A stretch of DNA of 64,000 nt, from positions 205,262 through 269,261 of the forward strand of contig JAAOMT010000375.1 in assembly GCA_016748015.1 (NCBI GenBank), read 5' to 3'. Made by a program: the position numbers and the translations under genes. Below are positions 24,101-35,940 of the stretch, piece by piece. The notes beneath the pieces are model-generated. The model saw only the letters and a list, made by a program, of their open reading frames with translations, searched no databases and was not told where the DNA came from. This DNA comes from Geosiphon pyriformis (lineage: Eukaryota; Glomeromycota; Glomeromycetes; Archaeosporales; Geosiphonaceae). Position 1 is the first letter of the stretch, and each line of letters opens with the position of its first letter.

Positions 24101-25340
24101 TTTGCTTGGTGTTTTGATAGCAAATTGTTTGATGATTGACAACAATTTCTATGTCCAATTGTTGTTAGTTTAAGACCTAAAATAATTGTTAGATTAAGGT
24201 GTGGATATGGTCTGGTATTTCCATTTTTCTTTGTTGTTTTTGTTATATCTACTATGTTTTTATATACTTTTGGTCAATCAATTTAATGCATTTGAATCAA
24301 TAATTATAATTGGTTTCAGATCTTGTAAAATCTCATTTGGTTGGACTAGTATTTGTTGTACTTTTAATTGTAGAATATTACTTGTAACTGATGATGCTAT
24401 ATTGTGATATGATTTTAGTTAATTACTATGTGCTGTTTTGGCTAAAATTTTGTTGTCCCATCTTAATTTATAAGCTTTATTTTCTAAAATTTTTTCTATG
24501 TAAAATAATCCATCCCATTTGGAGTCAAATTTTCTACTCCATTGTTTTTCTACTTTGGTATAATGCAAAAATACTTTGTCTTCAATCTTGAATTTCACTG
24601 GTTTATCTGGTAACTGGTTATTATGTCATTTTTTTTGTTTTTCTTGTGACTTTTGAATGTTATCAGCTGCTCTTTATTACTTGTTTTTTAGTATTTCTAT
24701 TAAGTTATATGTTTTTTTCAACAGAATTTCTTGGAAATTATCTTTTATTATTGGTTCTATTAGATATGTATTGACTTTTATCTCAATTGGTAATGTTGCT
24801 GTTTTATCATATACTAAATTAAATGATGTTTTTTGTGTGGTATCTTGCTTCATTGTTTAATAAGCAAATAGTACTGATAATATAAACAAATTCCATTTGT
24901 TCTGGTTTTTTTGACTGATTTTGGCTATTGCTTTACACAATGTTCTGTTGAATCTTTCTACTAAACCATTTATTTGTGAATGATATGATAATAATAATGG
25001 TCTTTTGATTCTAAATTTTTGGCTTAATTCTGTTAATGTTCTGTTTACAAAATGAGTTTTTTGATCCAATAACATTTTTTTTGAACATCTATGTCGACAA
25101 ATCAGATCTTGGTGAATGAATTTGGCTATGGATTCTGCATCTGCTCTTTGAATTGCTTTTGCCTCTGGCCATTTTGTGAGATAGTCTATGGCTACTGCTA
25201 TATAACAATTGCCTTTGCTGATTATTGTTAATGGTCTAACTAAGTCAATTTCAATTTTGTTAAATAGTTGTTTCACTTTAATTGGTCTTAGTAGTTTAAT
25301 AGGTCTTGTTCCTTTTCTTTTTTGACAAACATCACAATTT
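24101..25340 (-). pseudogene. 2C integrase
   Basis: The core frame 25276-24857 keeps all three catalytic acids of the DDE integrase: EIDLV, LLDQKTHF and NGLVERFN. TKWPEAKAIQ lies between the first two. The CxxC of the zinc domain lies just upstream (about 25320). The C-terminal module (KVEKQWSRKFDSKWDGLFYIEKIL, near 24540-24450) is a GPY/F-like region. Several stops, for example after the ...SVLFAY segment, break the frame. Confidence 0.78.
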
Positions 25341-27110
25341 TGAATGTATTAAATAATATCTGGATATATTGATGACCAATAATATTTTTTTCTGGTTTTT
25401 TTTATGGTTGCTTCTTTATAAAAGTGTTCTGTTATTGGATCCAAGTGTATGTTGTATAATATTGTTTCTTTTTCTGATTTTGTAATTACTCTAAGTAGTT
25501 GATTTGGTTTTTTTCTGTTTTTCTAATATAATATATTTTGGTGGATGATAAAATATTTGGATTGTTGTTTTATGTTGTTTCATTCTTTTGGAGATAATTT
25601 CTTCTTAAACTGCTGAGTATTAATATAGTGTTGGAGTTGTTAATATTTTTGTGTATTCATTTTTTGTTATATTTTTGGTTTGAAATGTTCTTAAGTTTGT
25701 TTTATTTGTAACAAACTGTCAGCATTTCCATTTTTTTTTCTCTTTTTATAGTGTATTATATATTTGAATAGTAAAAGTTTTATTTTCTATCTGACATGGC
25801 AGTTATCTCTAAATTTTTGCTTCTGGATTGATGTCAATTCTTTGTAATTAATGTATATGTCAAATTTTTGACTTAAGTATGCTTTCTATTTTATGACTGC
25901 TCAATAAATAGTTAAGTGTTCTAGCACTGGTGTTCCATAGTTTTTTTTAGCTGGACTTAAACTTCAGCTGGCATATGTTACTGGGTGTTCTCTTTTGTTT
26001 GTTCCTCTCTGTGACAATACTGCTCCCAATGCTTGACCAGATACATTAGTGGTAATAATAAATGGCTTGCTGTAATCTGGATAGATTAATACTAGTGCTT
26101 GAATAAACTTTCTTTTTAAAGTGTCAAAAGCTTCTTGCTGAATTTTAGTCTATTCATATTTCACATTTTTGTTTGGAGTTAATAAAGTGGTTGAGCCAGT
26201 TTGGAAAAGTTCTGAATAAAGTGGCAGTAATATTTAGCAAATCCCAAAAATGTTTGTAGTTCCATCAAGTTTGTTGGTACTGGAAAGTTTTTTACTATCT
26301 CAATTTTATTTGAATCTGTTTTAATACTATCTTTGCTTATAACATGTTCTAAAAATTTCAATTCTGTTTTGCTGAAAAAACACTTAGTTGCATTCAGTTT
26401 TAATACTGCTTTTCTTAACCTTTTAAACACTTACTAAAGATAATACAAATGATCATCAAATATTCTTGAAAACATATTGGTGTTATCTAAATATACAACT
26501 ATTGATTTCTATAGCAGTTTGGTATAGACAATTTCCACAAGTCATTGAAAAATGACTGGAATATTGGTTAAGCTAAATGGCATAACTTCAAATTCAAAAT
26601 TTTTTTCTTTGGTAGTGAACACAGTTTTTTCTTTGTCAGCTGAATTTATGGCTACTTGCCAATAATTACTATTTAAATCCAATGTTAAGAACCATTTTTT
26701 TCCTCCAAAAGCATTAAACAATTCTTGAATTTGTGGAATTGAATAGTTATCTCTACAAATAACACTATTGAGTTTTCTATAATTCACACAAAAGCAGATT
26801 TTTCCATTTTTTTTATGGACTAGTACCACTAATAATAACTATGGACTCATTAAAAGTTGAATTAATCTATTGTTTAATATCTGGTTAATTTTTTGTCAGA
26901 TGATTTTATAATTGGCTAGTAGTACTCAGTATACTTGTTGTTTAATTGGCATAGTATTTCCTGTCTTAATTTGATGCTAAATAATATCAGTTCTACCAAA
27001 TTTGTTTTCACTTGTGAAGATATTAGTAAAATTGTTAAATAACATTTTGAGCTACATTCTTTGAAGTAGGTTTAGATTTTCCAAGTTCATTTGTTTTAAT
27101 TATTCCAGTT
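25341..27110 (-). pseudogene. 2C reverse transcriptase and RNase H
   Basis: RT pieces 26829-26542 (KKNGKICFCVNYRKLNS) and 26430-26179 (LKLNATKCFFSKTELKFLEHV). The catalytic box at 26482-26493 reads YLDN (YLDD expected). The RNase H region (about 26100-25760) is stop-ridden, and 25690-25340 holds the degraded linker and integrase N-terminus. Confidence 0.75.
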
Positions 27111-27930
27111 GGAGCAAATAGCATTTCTTTCATTCATATATGGTTTGTGATGTAATATTCACATATTTACACAGTTGTGAAAAATCTGAAATGGTGCTTG
27201 GCAGTTGGTCTTTAATTTTAGTGTTTAAATAATTGATAGTGGTTTTGCTTGGTATTTTAATGGTGTTTTCAGTTGTGTTATGGATGGAGATTTTAATGTG
27301 TTTGTTATTTTTAGCTAGTATATATAGATTGGTAATAGCAATCTCTTCTGATTCACAAATCCTGGCTTCCACTTTAAAAATTTGGAGTTGATTTTTCATT
27401 TTTCTTTCTATAGCTATTAAATACTAATTATATAACAGAATAAAAATTGATTGATGAGTAAAAATAATTTCTCTCTTGTCAACAACTTTTTTTTTGACCA
27501 TATTAACTAGTACATCTATTCTATCTGTGGATCTGAATCCACTTATTTTTCTTACTGTTATCTTTAATTCTTCTCTTTTTCTTACTAATACTAACTAAGC
27601 TATTTAAATCAGAGATAAGAATATTGTCTGTGTTATTTTTTTATTTGGTTCAATGATATATTCTTTTTCTGAGTCATTTTGTAGCATTGTAATAATATTT
27701 CTTATATATCTTGTATTAATTATTTCTCTTTTTATATTAATATTCTTTTTTACTAAACTACTCTTAAATGTTAGTTGAACCATTATTGTTGCTAAAATTT
27801 TCAGTGCTACTTTTAAATCAATACAGGTGTGCAAATGTGGTTCTAATTTGATGGCATTTTTTTTTAGATATTTCAAATTAAATTCTGTATTGGTGTTATG
27901 CATGTGTTCTGACATAATATCTTCATTATT
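27111..27930 (-). pseudogene. 2C dUTPase and following beta-rich domain
   Basis: Frame 27915-27604 is homologous to the dUTPase of 2A, but motif 1 (DTDAGFDL in 2A) is NTNTEFNL and motif 3 has lost its GIIDAGY core (REIINTRYI), so it cannot be active. Motif 4 (IEPNKKITQTIF) is recognisable. A second frame, 27399-27130, holds the conserved post-dUTPase stretch (ITNLYILAKNNKHIKISIHN). Confidence 0.75.
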
Positions 27931-28830
27931 ATTGCTAAACTATTTCAATTCTTGTTCTTTGAACAGATTAGAGAGTGCAATATATTATTCTAAGTTTGAA
28001 TTGGAGTCCAAATTTTTGTTGTTAGTGTTGCTATTTTGGACTGAGCTAAAACTGTTGTTTTTGTTGTTATTGTCAGAGTTTAAATTGGGATTGAATAATA
28101 ATTCTGATTCCACTTTGCAGCTGCTAATTGATTTCTTTTCTTTGGGAATCATGTAGATTATGTGCAATAGTGAATTGTAAATAAGGTCATACTTATTACA
28201 ATATTGAAAATCACAGAAAATCAAACAGTGTTAACAAAGTTAAGTATTCAGCTGTTCCAGCCATTGTTTTTGTTCTTCCCTAGTTGGCACTAGATTCTGG
28301 TAATGTTTGTGAAATTGCTCAGAATTATCCTTAACATTATCTAAGACATCAAAAGTTAAAACATATTCTGGTTTAGGGAGTATTAGGGGGTTATTCTTGA
28401 TTTCCAGTATCTTATTGAGTAAAACACCTTCTGCTTTTGTACTTATTATTCTCCAGATCTTGTATTTGTCATGTGGATAATCTTCCAATTTTCTTAGTGC
28501 TTGTTTTTAGGCATTATCAATAGACATTCCTTTTTAGAATTATGTATTGGCATAATTTATTATACATTTTTCCTTATCCAGAAATGTCATTTCACATTTT
28601 TTCATCAAGTAAAATAATTCCACATATGAGACAAAATTTGTTGTTCTATTTTTTTGGTCTTTTTGGTTTTCTAAATTGTTTAAAGACATATAAGTAGCAG
28701 TAATACTTGGTTGCTATTAGTCACTTCTTGTTATTGCCACAACATGCACCTATTGATAACAATTTCTTATTACAATTAACACATATTAGTTTAGGTCAAT
28801 AGTAAGTTGAGTTAAAGTAATTGGTAATAT
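27931..28830 (-). pseudogene. 2C Cys-rich linker between protease and dUTPase
   Basis: Readable CxxC pieces include ICVNCNKKL with GACCG near 28745-28790, and further Cys in 28224-27985 (FCDFQYCNKYDL, with one Cys lost to Tyr). An Asn/Ser/Asp-rich spacer precedes the dUTPase. The region is homologous to 40940-39840 in 2A and 59300-58400 in 2B. Confidence 0.65.
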
Positions 28831-28979
28831 ATAGCATATAAGTAAAAGTTGTTGCTTGGGGTTTTTCTTTTTTTTTTTTTCCCTTTTTTTCCCAGATAAA
28901 CACTAGTGGCAAGTTATTGTGGTTATTATTAGTTCATGAGACTTAATAAGCTTTCTAGGTAGGTCTTTTTTTCTCTTCT

Positions 28980-29420
28980 TCTAATTCAATTAGTAGAACT
29001 TGAATGGTATTAGTTGGTTTGAAATGACCACACATAACAGATACTCTAGTATGCTGACTGTTTTGGCTAAGTTGCAATTCTTGAGTGGTTTAGTCAAGCA
29101 TAGTATTTGTCTTGAACAACCAGTTATTACTAACTAGAACTTGGTACTAAGTGGCTTCCATAATAAGAACTTTAATTAGTACACTAATGCTATTGATTTT
29201 GATTAAAAAGTCATCAATTTTACCAATTGGAGTCTTAGTAGTTCTATTAGCAGTGATAATTCTGGCACTGGCAGTGTGATCAACTTGACAACCTAATTGG
29301 TCTATGAATTGCTTGATGATAATACTGCTTGCCAAACTATTGTCTAGGATCAGTTTGATAAACTAATCATTAACCTTGACATTAGTGTACATTGTAGTAA
29401 TGAGTTTTGTGTCTAGGGCA
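28980..29420 (-). pseudogene. 2C protease
   Basis: Frame 29335-29147 (FIDQLGCQVDHTASARIITAN, TTKTPIGKIDDFLI) matches the protease of 2A and 2B. The active site just upstream reads LILDNSLAS, so the Gly of DSG is not present in the usual form. Inactive by stops and motif change. Confidence 0.7.
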
Positions 29421-29429
29421 GCTTTATTG

Positions 29430-31225
29430 AATAATGGGTTTATTAAGAGTTCTTTGAGTTCAAAGGGAAAGATTGCAGCTAGTAATTTGTTGTTAGTAAC
29501 AATTACTAGAAATATATTGTTGGTAAGTGGCTTTTGGTTGGTTTTCTAATGATTAAGTTGGGTGTCTTCTGAAGTAACTAAAAGACTTAAATAGGATTGG
29601 GCATTTGGATTTTAGGCATAGCTAGTTCCTGAATTTTGCTGTTGTGATTCAAATTGTTGGGCTGCTGAACTGGAAATTGGTTGGTGTATTATCATTGCTA
29701 ATCACCAATTTTGACAGATCTGCATAGTTTTCAGTCTCTGGTTTCTGTTTTAAGATAAGTTCAGTAACAGTGTTAAAATTGGTTAGGATTGATAAATTAG
29801 CTGAGTTTGAGGTGGTTAATAAATTACTGAGGCTGGATGTTAATAGACTGGTGCTTGATAAATTGGCTGTGTCATTTAAGAGTAATAAGACTGATATTGG
29901 TATTGTTTATTTAATGAATTATTGGCATAGTTTGGGGTTTGAAATCTGCAATTGAAGTTTTGATATTGAGTTCTCGATTATTGGTTATTTAATCTTAACT
30001 GGCAATCTATTTTTAAATGTTCTTGTTTATTACAATAATGACAAATATGTGTTTTTTGCAGCCATTGTTGATTTGAGAAAAATGGCTGTAACTGATGCTA
30101 AAGTCAATTAAAATTTCTTGGGTTTTTATAATATTGTGGCAGCTGATAAATAATCTGATTGCCATTATTATTAGCTAAATACTTTTCTAGTTTCTGATTA
30201 ATTGAATTATTAAATTGTTTTAGTTTCAAATCCAATTCAGATAATCTGTTCATTATTAAGTTCACAGCTTAAGCTTGTCTGGCTTTTAGCTCAGCTAATT
30301 CAAAATCTTTGGCATAAGTGACTGTGTTTTGTAGTGTGTCTAGATACATTGGCCATATTCATTATAAAATGGTACTGCATAGACTGCAAATAAATTGATT
30401 CAAAATTTGGAGTGCTGTAAAATAATTTGTGTTAATTGCTTAAATCTGGTATAGATTCCTATAGAAGTGTCCCAGATAAGTAGTAACTGCTTTAGTTTTT
30501 TCTTGCTTAATAGTAGTAAAATGAGTAAGCAATTAATTAATGCTGTTGTGATTATTAAAATACTGTAGAAAAACAGTTTTGAATACATCAAATATGTTGG
30601 TTTTATTCATGAGACTTTGATACCATGAGTTAGTTGTATCTTAAAAAAAGTATGGAATGACTTGTAACACTCTTGTATTATCCCAACCATTGGCTACAAT
30701 TGTTTTTTTTATATTGTTAAGCCAAACTTGAGCATTTTTTTCTTCGCCAGTAAATTTCTTGAGTTTGACAATAGATGTATATACCATTGATACTAGCTGT
30801 TGTAGTTGCTGTGAATTTTGTTGATGCTGAGGAATAAGAATTGGGACTTTTGGTGGATAGATCCATATAATTAGAAGTAAGTTTTGCTGACTAATAGGGA
30901 CAGAGTTTGGATTGTTCAGATTTCTTTGGATCTAAATAATCAGAGTTTGTATTTCTGGGTTTTTTGAGATCAGGTTTTGATTATTAGTTTCCTGATTACT
31001 GTCTTCTTCTTCCTCAGAATCAGTTATTTTTCAAGGACTAATGGCTCCAAAATTTGGTTGTGGTGGCAGTGATTGAACTCTTAATGACATTGGGGATTAT
31101 GATTTAAATCCCTCAAAGTAATTGCCATATGTTTCTAATAACTTTGCTTTCTTCTGTTTACTTTGGAATAAGATTCTATTTAGTGATGTTGTTGTGTTTG
31201 CTGTGAACATGTTTATCAATGTTAT
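29430..31225 (-). pseudogene. 2C gag, 3' portion
   Basis: Contains an intact-spacing zinc knuckle near 30010-30060 (CHYCNKQEHLKIDC) and the capsid region around 30400-30700. It is interrupted at 31225 by 1D; the 5' portion of the same gag is at 49008-49440. TTAT is duplicated at the insertion point. Confidence 0.72.
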
Positions 31226-31858
31226 TGTTATGATTGAAACTTATACTTTTTATTAATTATCATATGTATTAGCCATTGATGTTATATAAATTAGCCATTC
31301 TATTTTTAGAAAGTGATTATTGACCTGATCATTAACCACTTTTGATAGCTATATAAGCAATGAATTTTTTAACTGTAGAAAAGTATATCAGAAATCAAGG
31401 AAATTAAATAAATAAAATAACAACTTTTATCTCAATCTTTCTTTTATTACTAATTTTTTTTTTCTTACTTTCAAGTATTCAAACATCTTGAGATAAAAAA
31501 TTATTTGTTGGTTATTTTTTACTCTTTTTCTAAAATGTGTAATTGCAGCATTTGAAGATTATTGACTGAAGAGTATATCTGATATCTGATATTGAATTCT
31601 AATAGTGCTGATGTGAAACATAGAATTATACCAGTGTGTGATCATTTGTTGATAGTACAAACTATCCCTCTACCTTCAGATTCCTGGTTATCTTTAGAAA
31701 AGTACAGCAACTGAGATATTTTATGAGACTGATCTCATACATTGAATTCATACTCATTCAATTTGCTCTTTGAAGTTGAATTCTCTTTGATTTTTTTCAT
31801 TACTTTACAATCTTGTTCTTTTTTGCTATTTGTTAGCTTGTTACTCCAATCTGTAACA
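31226..31858 (+). repeat. 5' LTR of 1D
   Basis: 633 bp, TGTTATGATTGAAAC...CTGTAACA. Two 12-bp U3 units (31314-31337) precede a TATATAAG box at 31350-31357. Confidence 0.88.
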
Positions 31859-31864
31859 TAAAAG

Positions 31865-31880
31865 TGGTGCTCCCTGTGAG
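31865..31880 (+). promoter_or_regulatory. Primer-binding site, 1D
   Basis: TGGTGCTCCCTGTGAG, six bases after the LTR. The complementary tRNA 3' end would be CTCACAGGGAGCACCA; its CTCAC T-stem resembles elongator tRNA-Met, which is a guess from memory. Confidence 0.65.
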
Positions 31881-31910
31881 ATTGTCAAAATCCACTTTGT
31901 TTCTTATTGT

Positions 31911-33461
31911 ATAGGTGATTATTTATACCTGCCATGACAATTAGAAGAACACTTTGAAGCACACAACAAAAATGATCTAAACTTTATTGAACTTAATTCT
32001 TTGTCCTCCTGCTTGATTTGCTTCCCCATTGAAAAACAATCCAGCAGACAATTCCAAGACTTTTGGAACTGGTTCCTGAATGAGCATTCAGCTGAAACCT
32101 ACACAGCCTATATAACTTATTACTTTGATTAAGCTTATCTTGAAGACAACTTTGAAGAAAAAAACAACAGCATCAATCAATTTTTATACTCAACAACCTT
32201 TGAACAACAGCTCTCTGATTTCGAATATTTGAATCATCAAATCTATCTCTGAATTGCTGCCCATCAATTAGTTAAGACTCCACTTGAAACAGAAGAAGAA
32301 AGCTACTAAACTGCTCCTGTTTTTGATTTCTTCTTAAGTAAATCAGAACATTCTACACAAACAGCTACTCCTGAACCAATGGCTAATAACCCTATACAAC
32401 AAAACATCCTGATCACTCTCTAAGACATATAAACTGCTTTAAGGTAAAGAAACAATACCCCACTACTATTATTTAGAGGTGATACACAAGATCCAATTAA
32501 ATAATTAGATGACTTTAAAAAAGCTGCCACAGCCAACCAATATGATAATAAATACAAGTTCCAAATCATTGGTGACTACCTCCAAAACTCTCCTGCTACT
32601 TGGTTCTTATAAGAAACTGATGCTGGTGCTTACCAAAAAATCATTAGATGGGCACCAACAAATGCTGAAAAAGAAAACACTTCTTTCACAACCTGGTTTG
32701 AAACTAAATTTAGAACTCCTATCTTAATATTCAAATGGTATATGGAATTAGAAAGAAGAACTCAAGGTTCTGGTGAAGTTGTAACTGAGTATGCCAAAGC
32801 AATCAAAAAATTAATCAAGTGAGTAAATTCTGGAAAAAACTGGACAGAAGAACAAAAGATTCATTCCTTTACAAAAAGATTGAGAACTGATATTTCTTAT
32901 GCTTTTTGGTCCTTCCTGGGACTAAAAGACAATCCCACAATGGATATGGCCATTAAACTTGTCCAGAAAATAGAAGACAATTAAAAAATGCACCTAAGAT
33001 TTATACTTCCAGTTTTTGCTCCTGCTTTTGTTATGACTTCTGCTCTCCAAATAACTGTTACCTCTTTTGCTGCCCAAACTCCAGATTTCAATGAACAATT
33101 AATAGATAGACTTACAGCCAATCTTGTCCAATTATTAGAACCCTTAGCTCAAACAGTCAGAGAAAATTAACAAACTCAAAGACCCAGATTTGAATCCCAT
33201 TTTAATCAGCCCCAACAACTCTTTTATCAAAGACAACAAAATCATGGCCCATCTGTATGTTATTGCTGTGAATTAACTAAACATTTCTTCAGAAATTGCA
33301 ACAATCCTCCTCTACTTTCTCCAGCTTTCAGAAACAATAACAATTAAAATAACAGAATTATCAACAACAATGTCCCCAACCAAAGACCCAATCATGCCAA
33401 CATCAATTTCTTTGGAGAGGATCTCTTAGTTGAAGCCACTGTTTATCAGCTTTTAAACTAG
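31911..33461 (+). pseudogene. 1D gag
   Basis: 517 codons aligned with 1A gag. The ATG is now ATA (31911), so the start is lost. Stops at Gln/Trp positions are numerous; for instance 1A WFSQKTNAG corresponds to WFL-stop-ETDAG. The zinc knuckle CYCCELTKHFFRNC keeps the C-X2-C-X4-H-X4-C spacing. It ends ...VYQLLN then TAG at 33459-33461, just after TTTAAAC. Confidence 0.8.
33452..33458 (+). promoter_or_regulatory. -1 slippery heptamer TTTAAAC (1D)
   Basis: In gag phase CTT TTA AAC TAG; protease lies in the -1 frame. Retained although the surrounding frames are dead. Confidence 0.7.
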
Positions 33462-34583
33462 TAAGTGCACCTCTAAAGAGTAAGAGTGCAAGCCAACTAG
33501 AAAAAAACTCTTTTTATGCTTTTAACTTAACTGATAATAACTATAATATGGATGAACTAGCAATCAATACTTCTGAATCAACAAGAAAGAAGAAAAAAGC
33601 CAAGGTTGATTTTGTTATAGATCCAAAGAAAGCCTCCACATCAACTGCTAATAACAATGAGCTCCCAAAGGCTAAAGTTTTTAAAAATCCTCCAAAGTTA
33701 GAACTCATAGAAATAGTACAAAAATCTGGCCCCTATTCTGTTGTTAAAAATCTCATGGAAATCCCAACACATATTATATTTGGCCAACTAATAATCCATC
33801 TACAGTTCAGAAAAGATCTTCACAAATCATTAATATCAAAAAAAAAACACCAAAGAACAACAAACGACCTTGTCAAGCTGGACTTGCTGATAACAGCAAT
33901 GTTATCTCTCTGATTTATAAAGCTCAAGTGGCTGGTTACTTTATTGATCTGATCTTAGACAGTGGATTATCTGTTAGTATAATTGCCAAACACTTTCTTG
34001 AAGCAATTGGCAGAAAGATTGATGAGTCTTCTATTCAACCAATAACCAACATACATGGTGATAAGAAAAAAGGCCTGAGCATAGCCAAAGCTATTCTTGT
34101 TCACATCAATAATATCAGCATTAAAACTGATATAGAAATATCTGAAGTAAAAAAGTACACCATAATTGTTGGCAATAAGTGGCTTAAGAAAACTAAAGCA
34201 CTACTTGATTACAAACTTTGTGAGCTAACCATTAGATGTGGTGAAAAACTCATTGTGGTTAAATATCACCATTAGACAACTCCTTCAGTACCCAAGCAAA
34301 ACCAAGAAGAAAAACAATCAGATGAATTAAATAATGATGAAAGCAATAAAGAAGAAGACCAAAAAGAACAAAAAAAAACTGCTGAACTCATCTATACTAT
34401 CTTCATTAGCAATGACAAGCCACTAGACAATGTTAAAGCTGACAAAGAAAGAATTATGGTAAATGGCAAGCTGATCTGCTGGCCCTACTATGATATCCTT
34501 AGAAGAACCTTTGATAGAAAACCTGGTAAGAAAACAAAATACAGTTATTGGTGGCATAGTCTTTGTGCCAAGTGCTAGTGCAA
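33459..34583 (+). pseudogene. 1D protease and linker, cut by 2A
   Basis: Protease frame 33928-34275 keeps the DSG active site (DLILDSGLSVSIIAKHF). The preceding Lys-rich linker is at 33548-33913, with a frame break between them. A stop follows HH at 34273-34275, as in 1B and 1C. The following linker (IMVNGKLICWPYYDILRRTFD) runs to 34583, where the inserted family 2 LTR begins. Confidence 0.8.
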
Positions 34584-35465
34584 TGTTACAGGTTATTATT
34601 TCTGCTGTTGAATTAAATAACAAACCTGTAACTTGGTACTCAAAAGCTACTTTCGTTGATGATGTTCTGCAAGTGTTGTATCTGAAGGTTTTGATGAAGT
34701 TCTTTGTATAACGAACAGAAATTCAATAGTGTTGATAGTAGATGTATCCTTCCAAGAGTTTTCCCAATTTCTTTCTCAGCATGGTGGCCGGATTTAGTCT
34801 GGCAGTTGTGCCCTTCTGGTAAGCTATCCAATAATATATAAAATCCTATCCTTATTTCTGGGTCTTTTACCAGGCTATCCTTGATGTCAATAACTCAGTG
34901 CTTAATCTTTTACTCAATTAGTATACAACAACAAAAAATCAAAAATGAAAGAAAATAAAATAAAGAAAATAAAAATAAAGAAAATAGAGAAATTAAGCCA
35001 AGACAATTTGGTACATTAGTATCTTGTCAATAGCCATGATCAAGAGCTATTGTTCCAGCATGGTTAAGTATCAATTACTATCAACACTTTATGTTGATAG
35101 TAGAGAGTAGATTGAGATATAAAATAATTATTTATTTGATAATTGGGAATTGAAAGGTTGCTTAGATTAAATTTAAACTGAGAGATCTGTCTTTTCCACT
35201 TCTAATCCTGCTGCTATATATACATAATTGAGATTCCTCAATTCCTTGATTCTTTACAACAGGAATTCTGAAATTCCTGGAATCCTGTGATTCTTTTGAG
35301 AGGAATCCTGAAATTCTGGAATTCTACAATTCATTGTCGGGAAATCCTGAAATTCCTGGAATCCTGCAATTCCTAAAAGAAATCCTGGAATTCCACATTT
35401 ACTACGCCTACTTCTAATTGGCTATTACTCATGCTAATATATTTCTTATATTTTTATGAGTAACA
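34584..35465 (-). repeat. 3' LTR of 2A
   Basis: 882 bp, TGTTACAGG...GAGTAACA on the plus strand. Contains hairpin CAATAGC/GCTATTG (35028-35052), a TATATATA box (about 35216) and a GGAATTCC-type repeat array (about 35230-35400). Confidence 0.88.
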
Positions 35466-35478
35466 TTATTCTCTTCTT

Positions 35479-35940
35479 TTAATATTGAGCTCTGTCAAAA
35501 TCCAATTTGTTTAATTCTCTCTCTTGAAGTATTTCCTGGATTTTGTTTTTAAGAATTACTTGTATTATTTGGGTCTGTAATTTTTCAAATTGAGCATTGG
35601 TGATCTTTCCCAATTGATTACTGGTAACCATATCCATTGCTTTGTTGAGTAATATTTCTGGTCTATCCTGAAATGCTGTGTGTATTCAGTAGATGGCTCG
35701 GGCCTGTGTGAATAAGTTGTTTTTTCCTACAAAATGTTCTAATTGTTGTAGTATTCTTTTGTCGAATAATTGCTTTGTTTTATTTGTATATAGATTCTGG
35801 ATATTTATGTGTTGTCCTAAGTAAAAATAACAATAGTTTCTTGGAAATTGTTGTATCTACCAATTCCAAGTTTCTTTAGTCAATTCTTAATATAGTGCCT
35901 CTTTTGTTAACTCTCTTATTGCTAATTTTACTTTTGTAAT
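35479..35940 (-). pseudogene. 2A ORF3 (unknown protein after integrase)
   Basis: 154 codons in the frame overlapping the end of the integrase frame, ending at TAA 35481-35479 just before the polypurine tract and 3' LTR. The ATG seen in 2B is ATT here. It reads KVKLAIRELTKEALY, then ETWNW, QQFPRNYCYFYLGQHINIQN, LLNKAMDMVTSNQLGKITNA and LNKLDFDRAQY, with three stops at Gln/Trp codons. No domain is recognised. The composition (Gln, Leu, Lys, Glu) suggests a helical protein. 2B carries the same length and sequence type. Confidence 0.7.
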
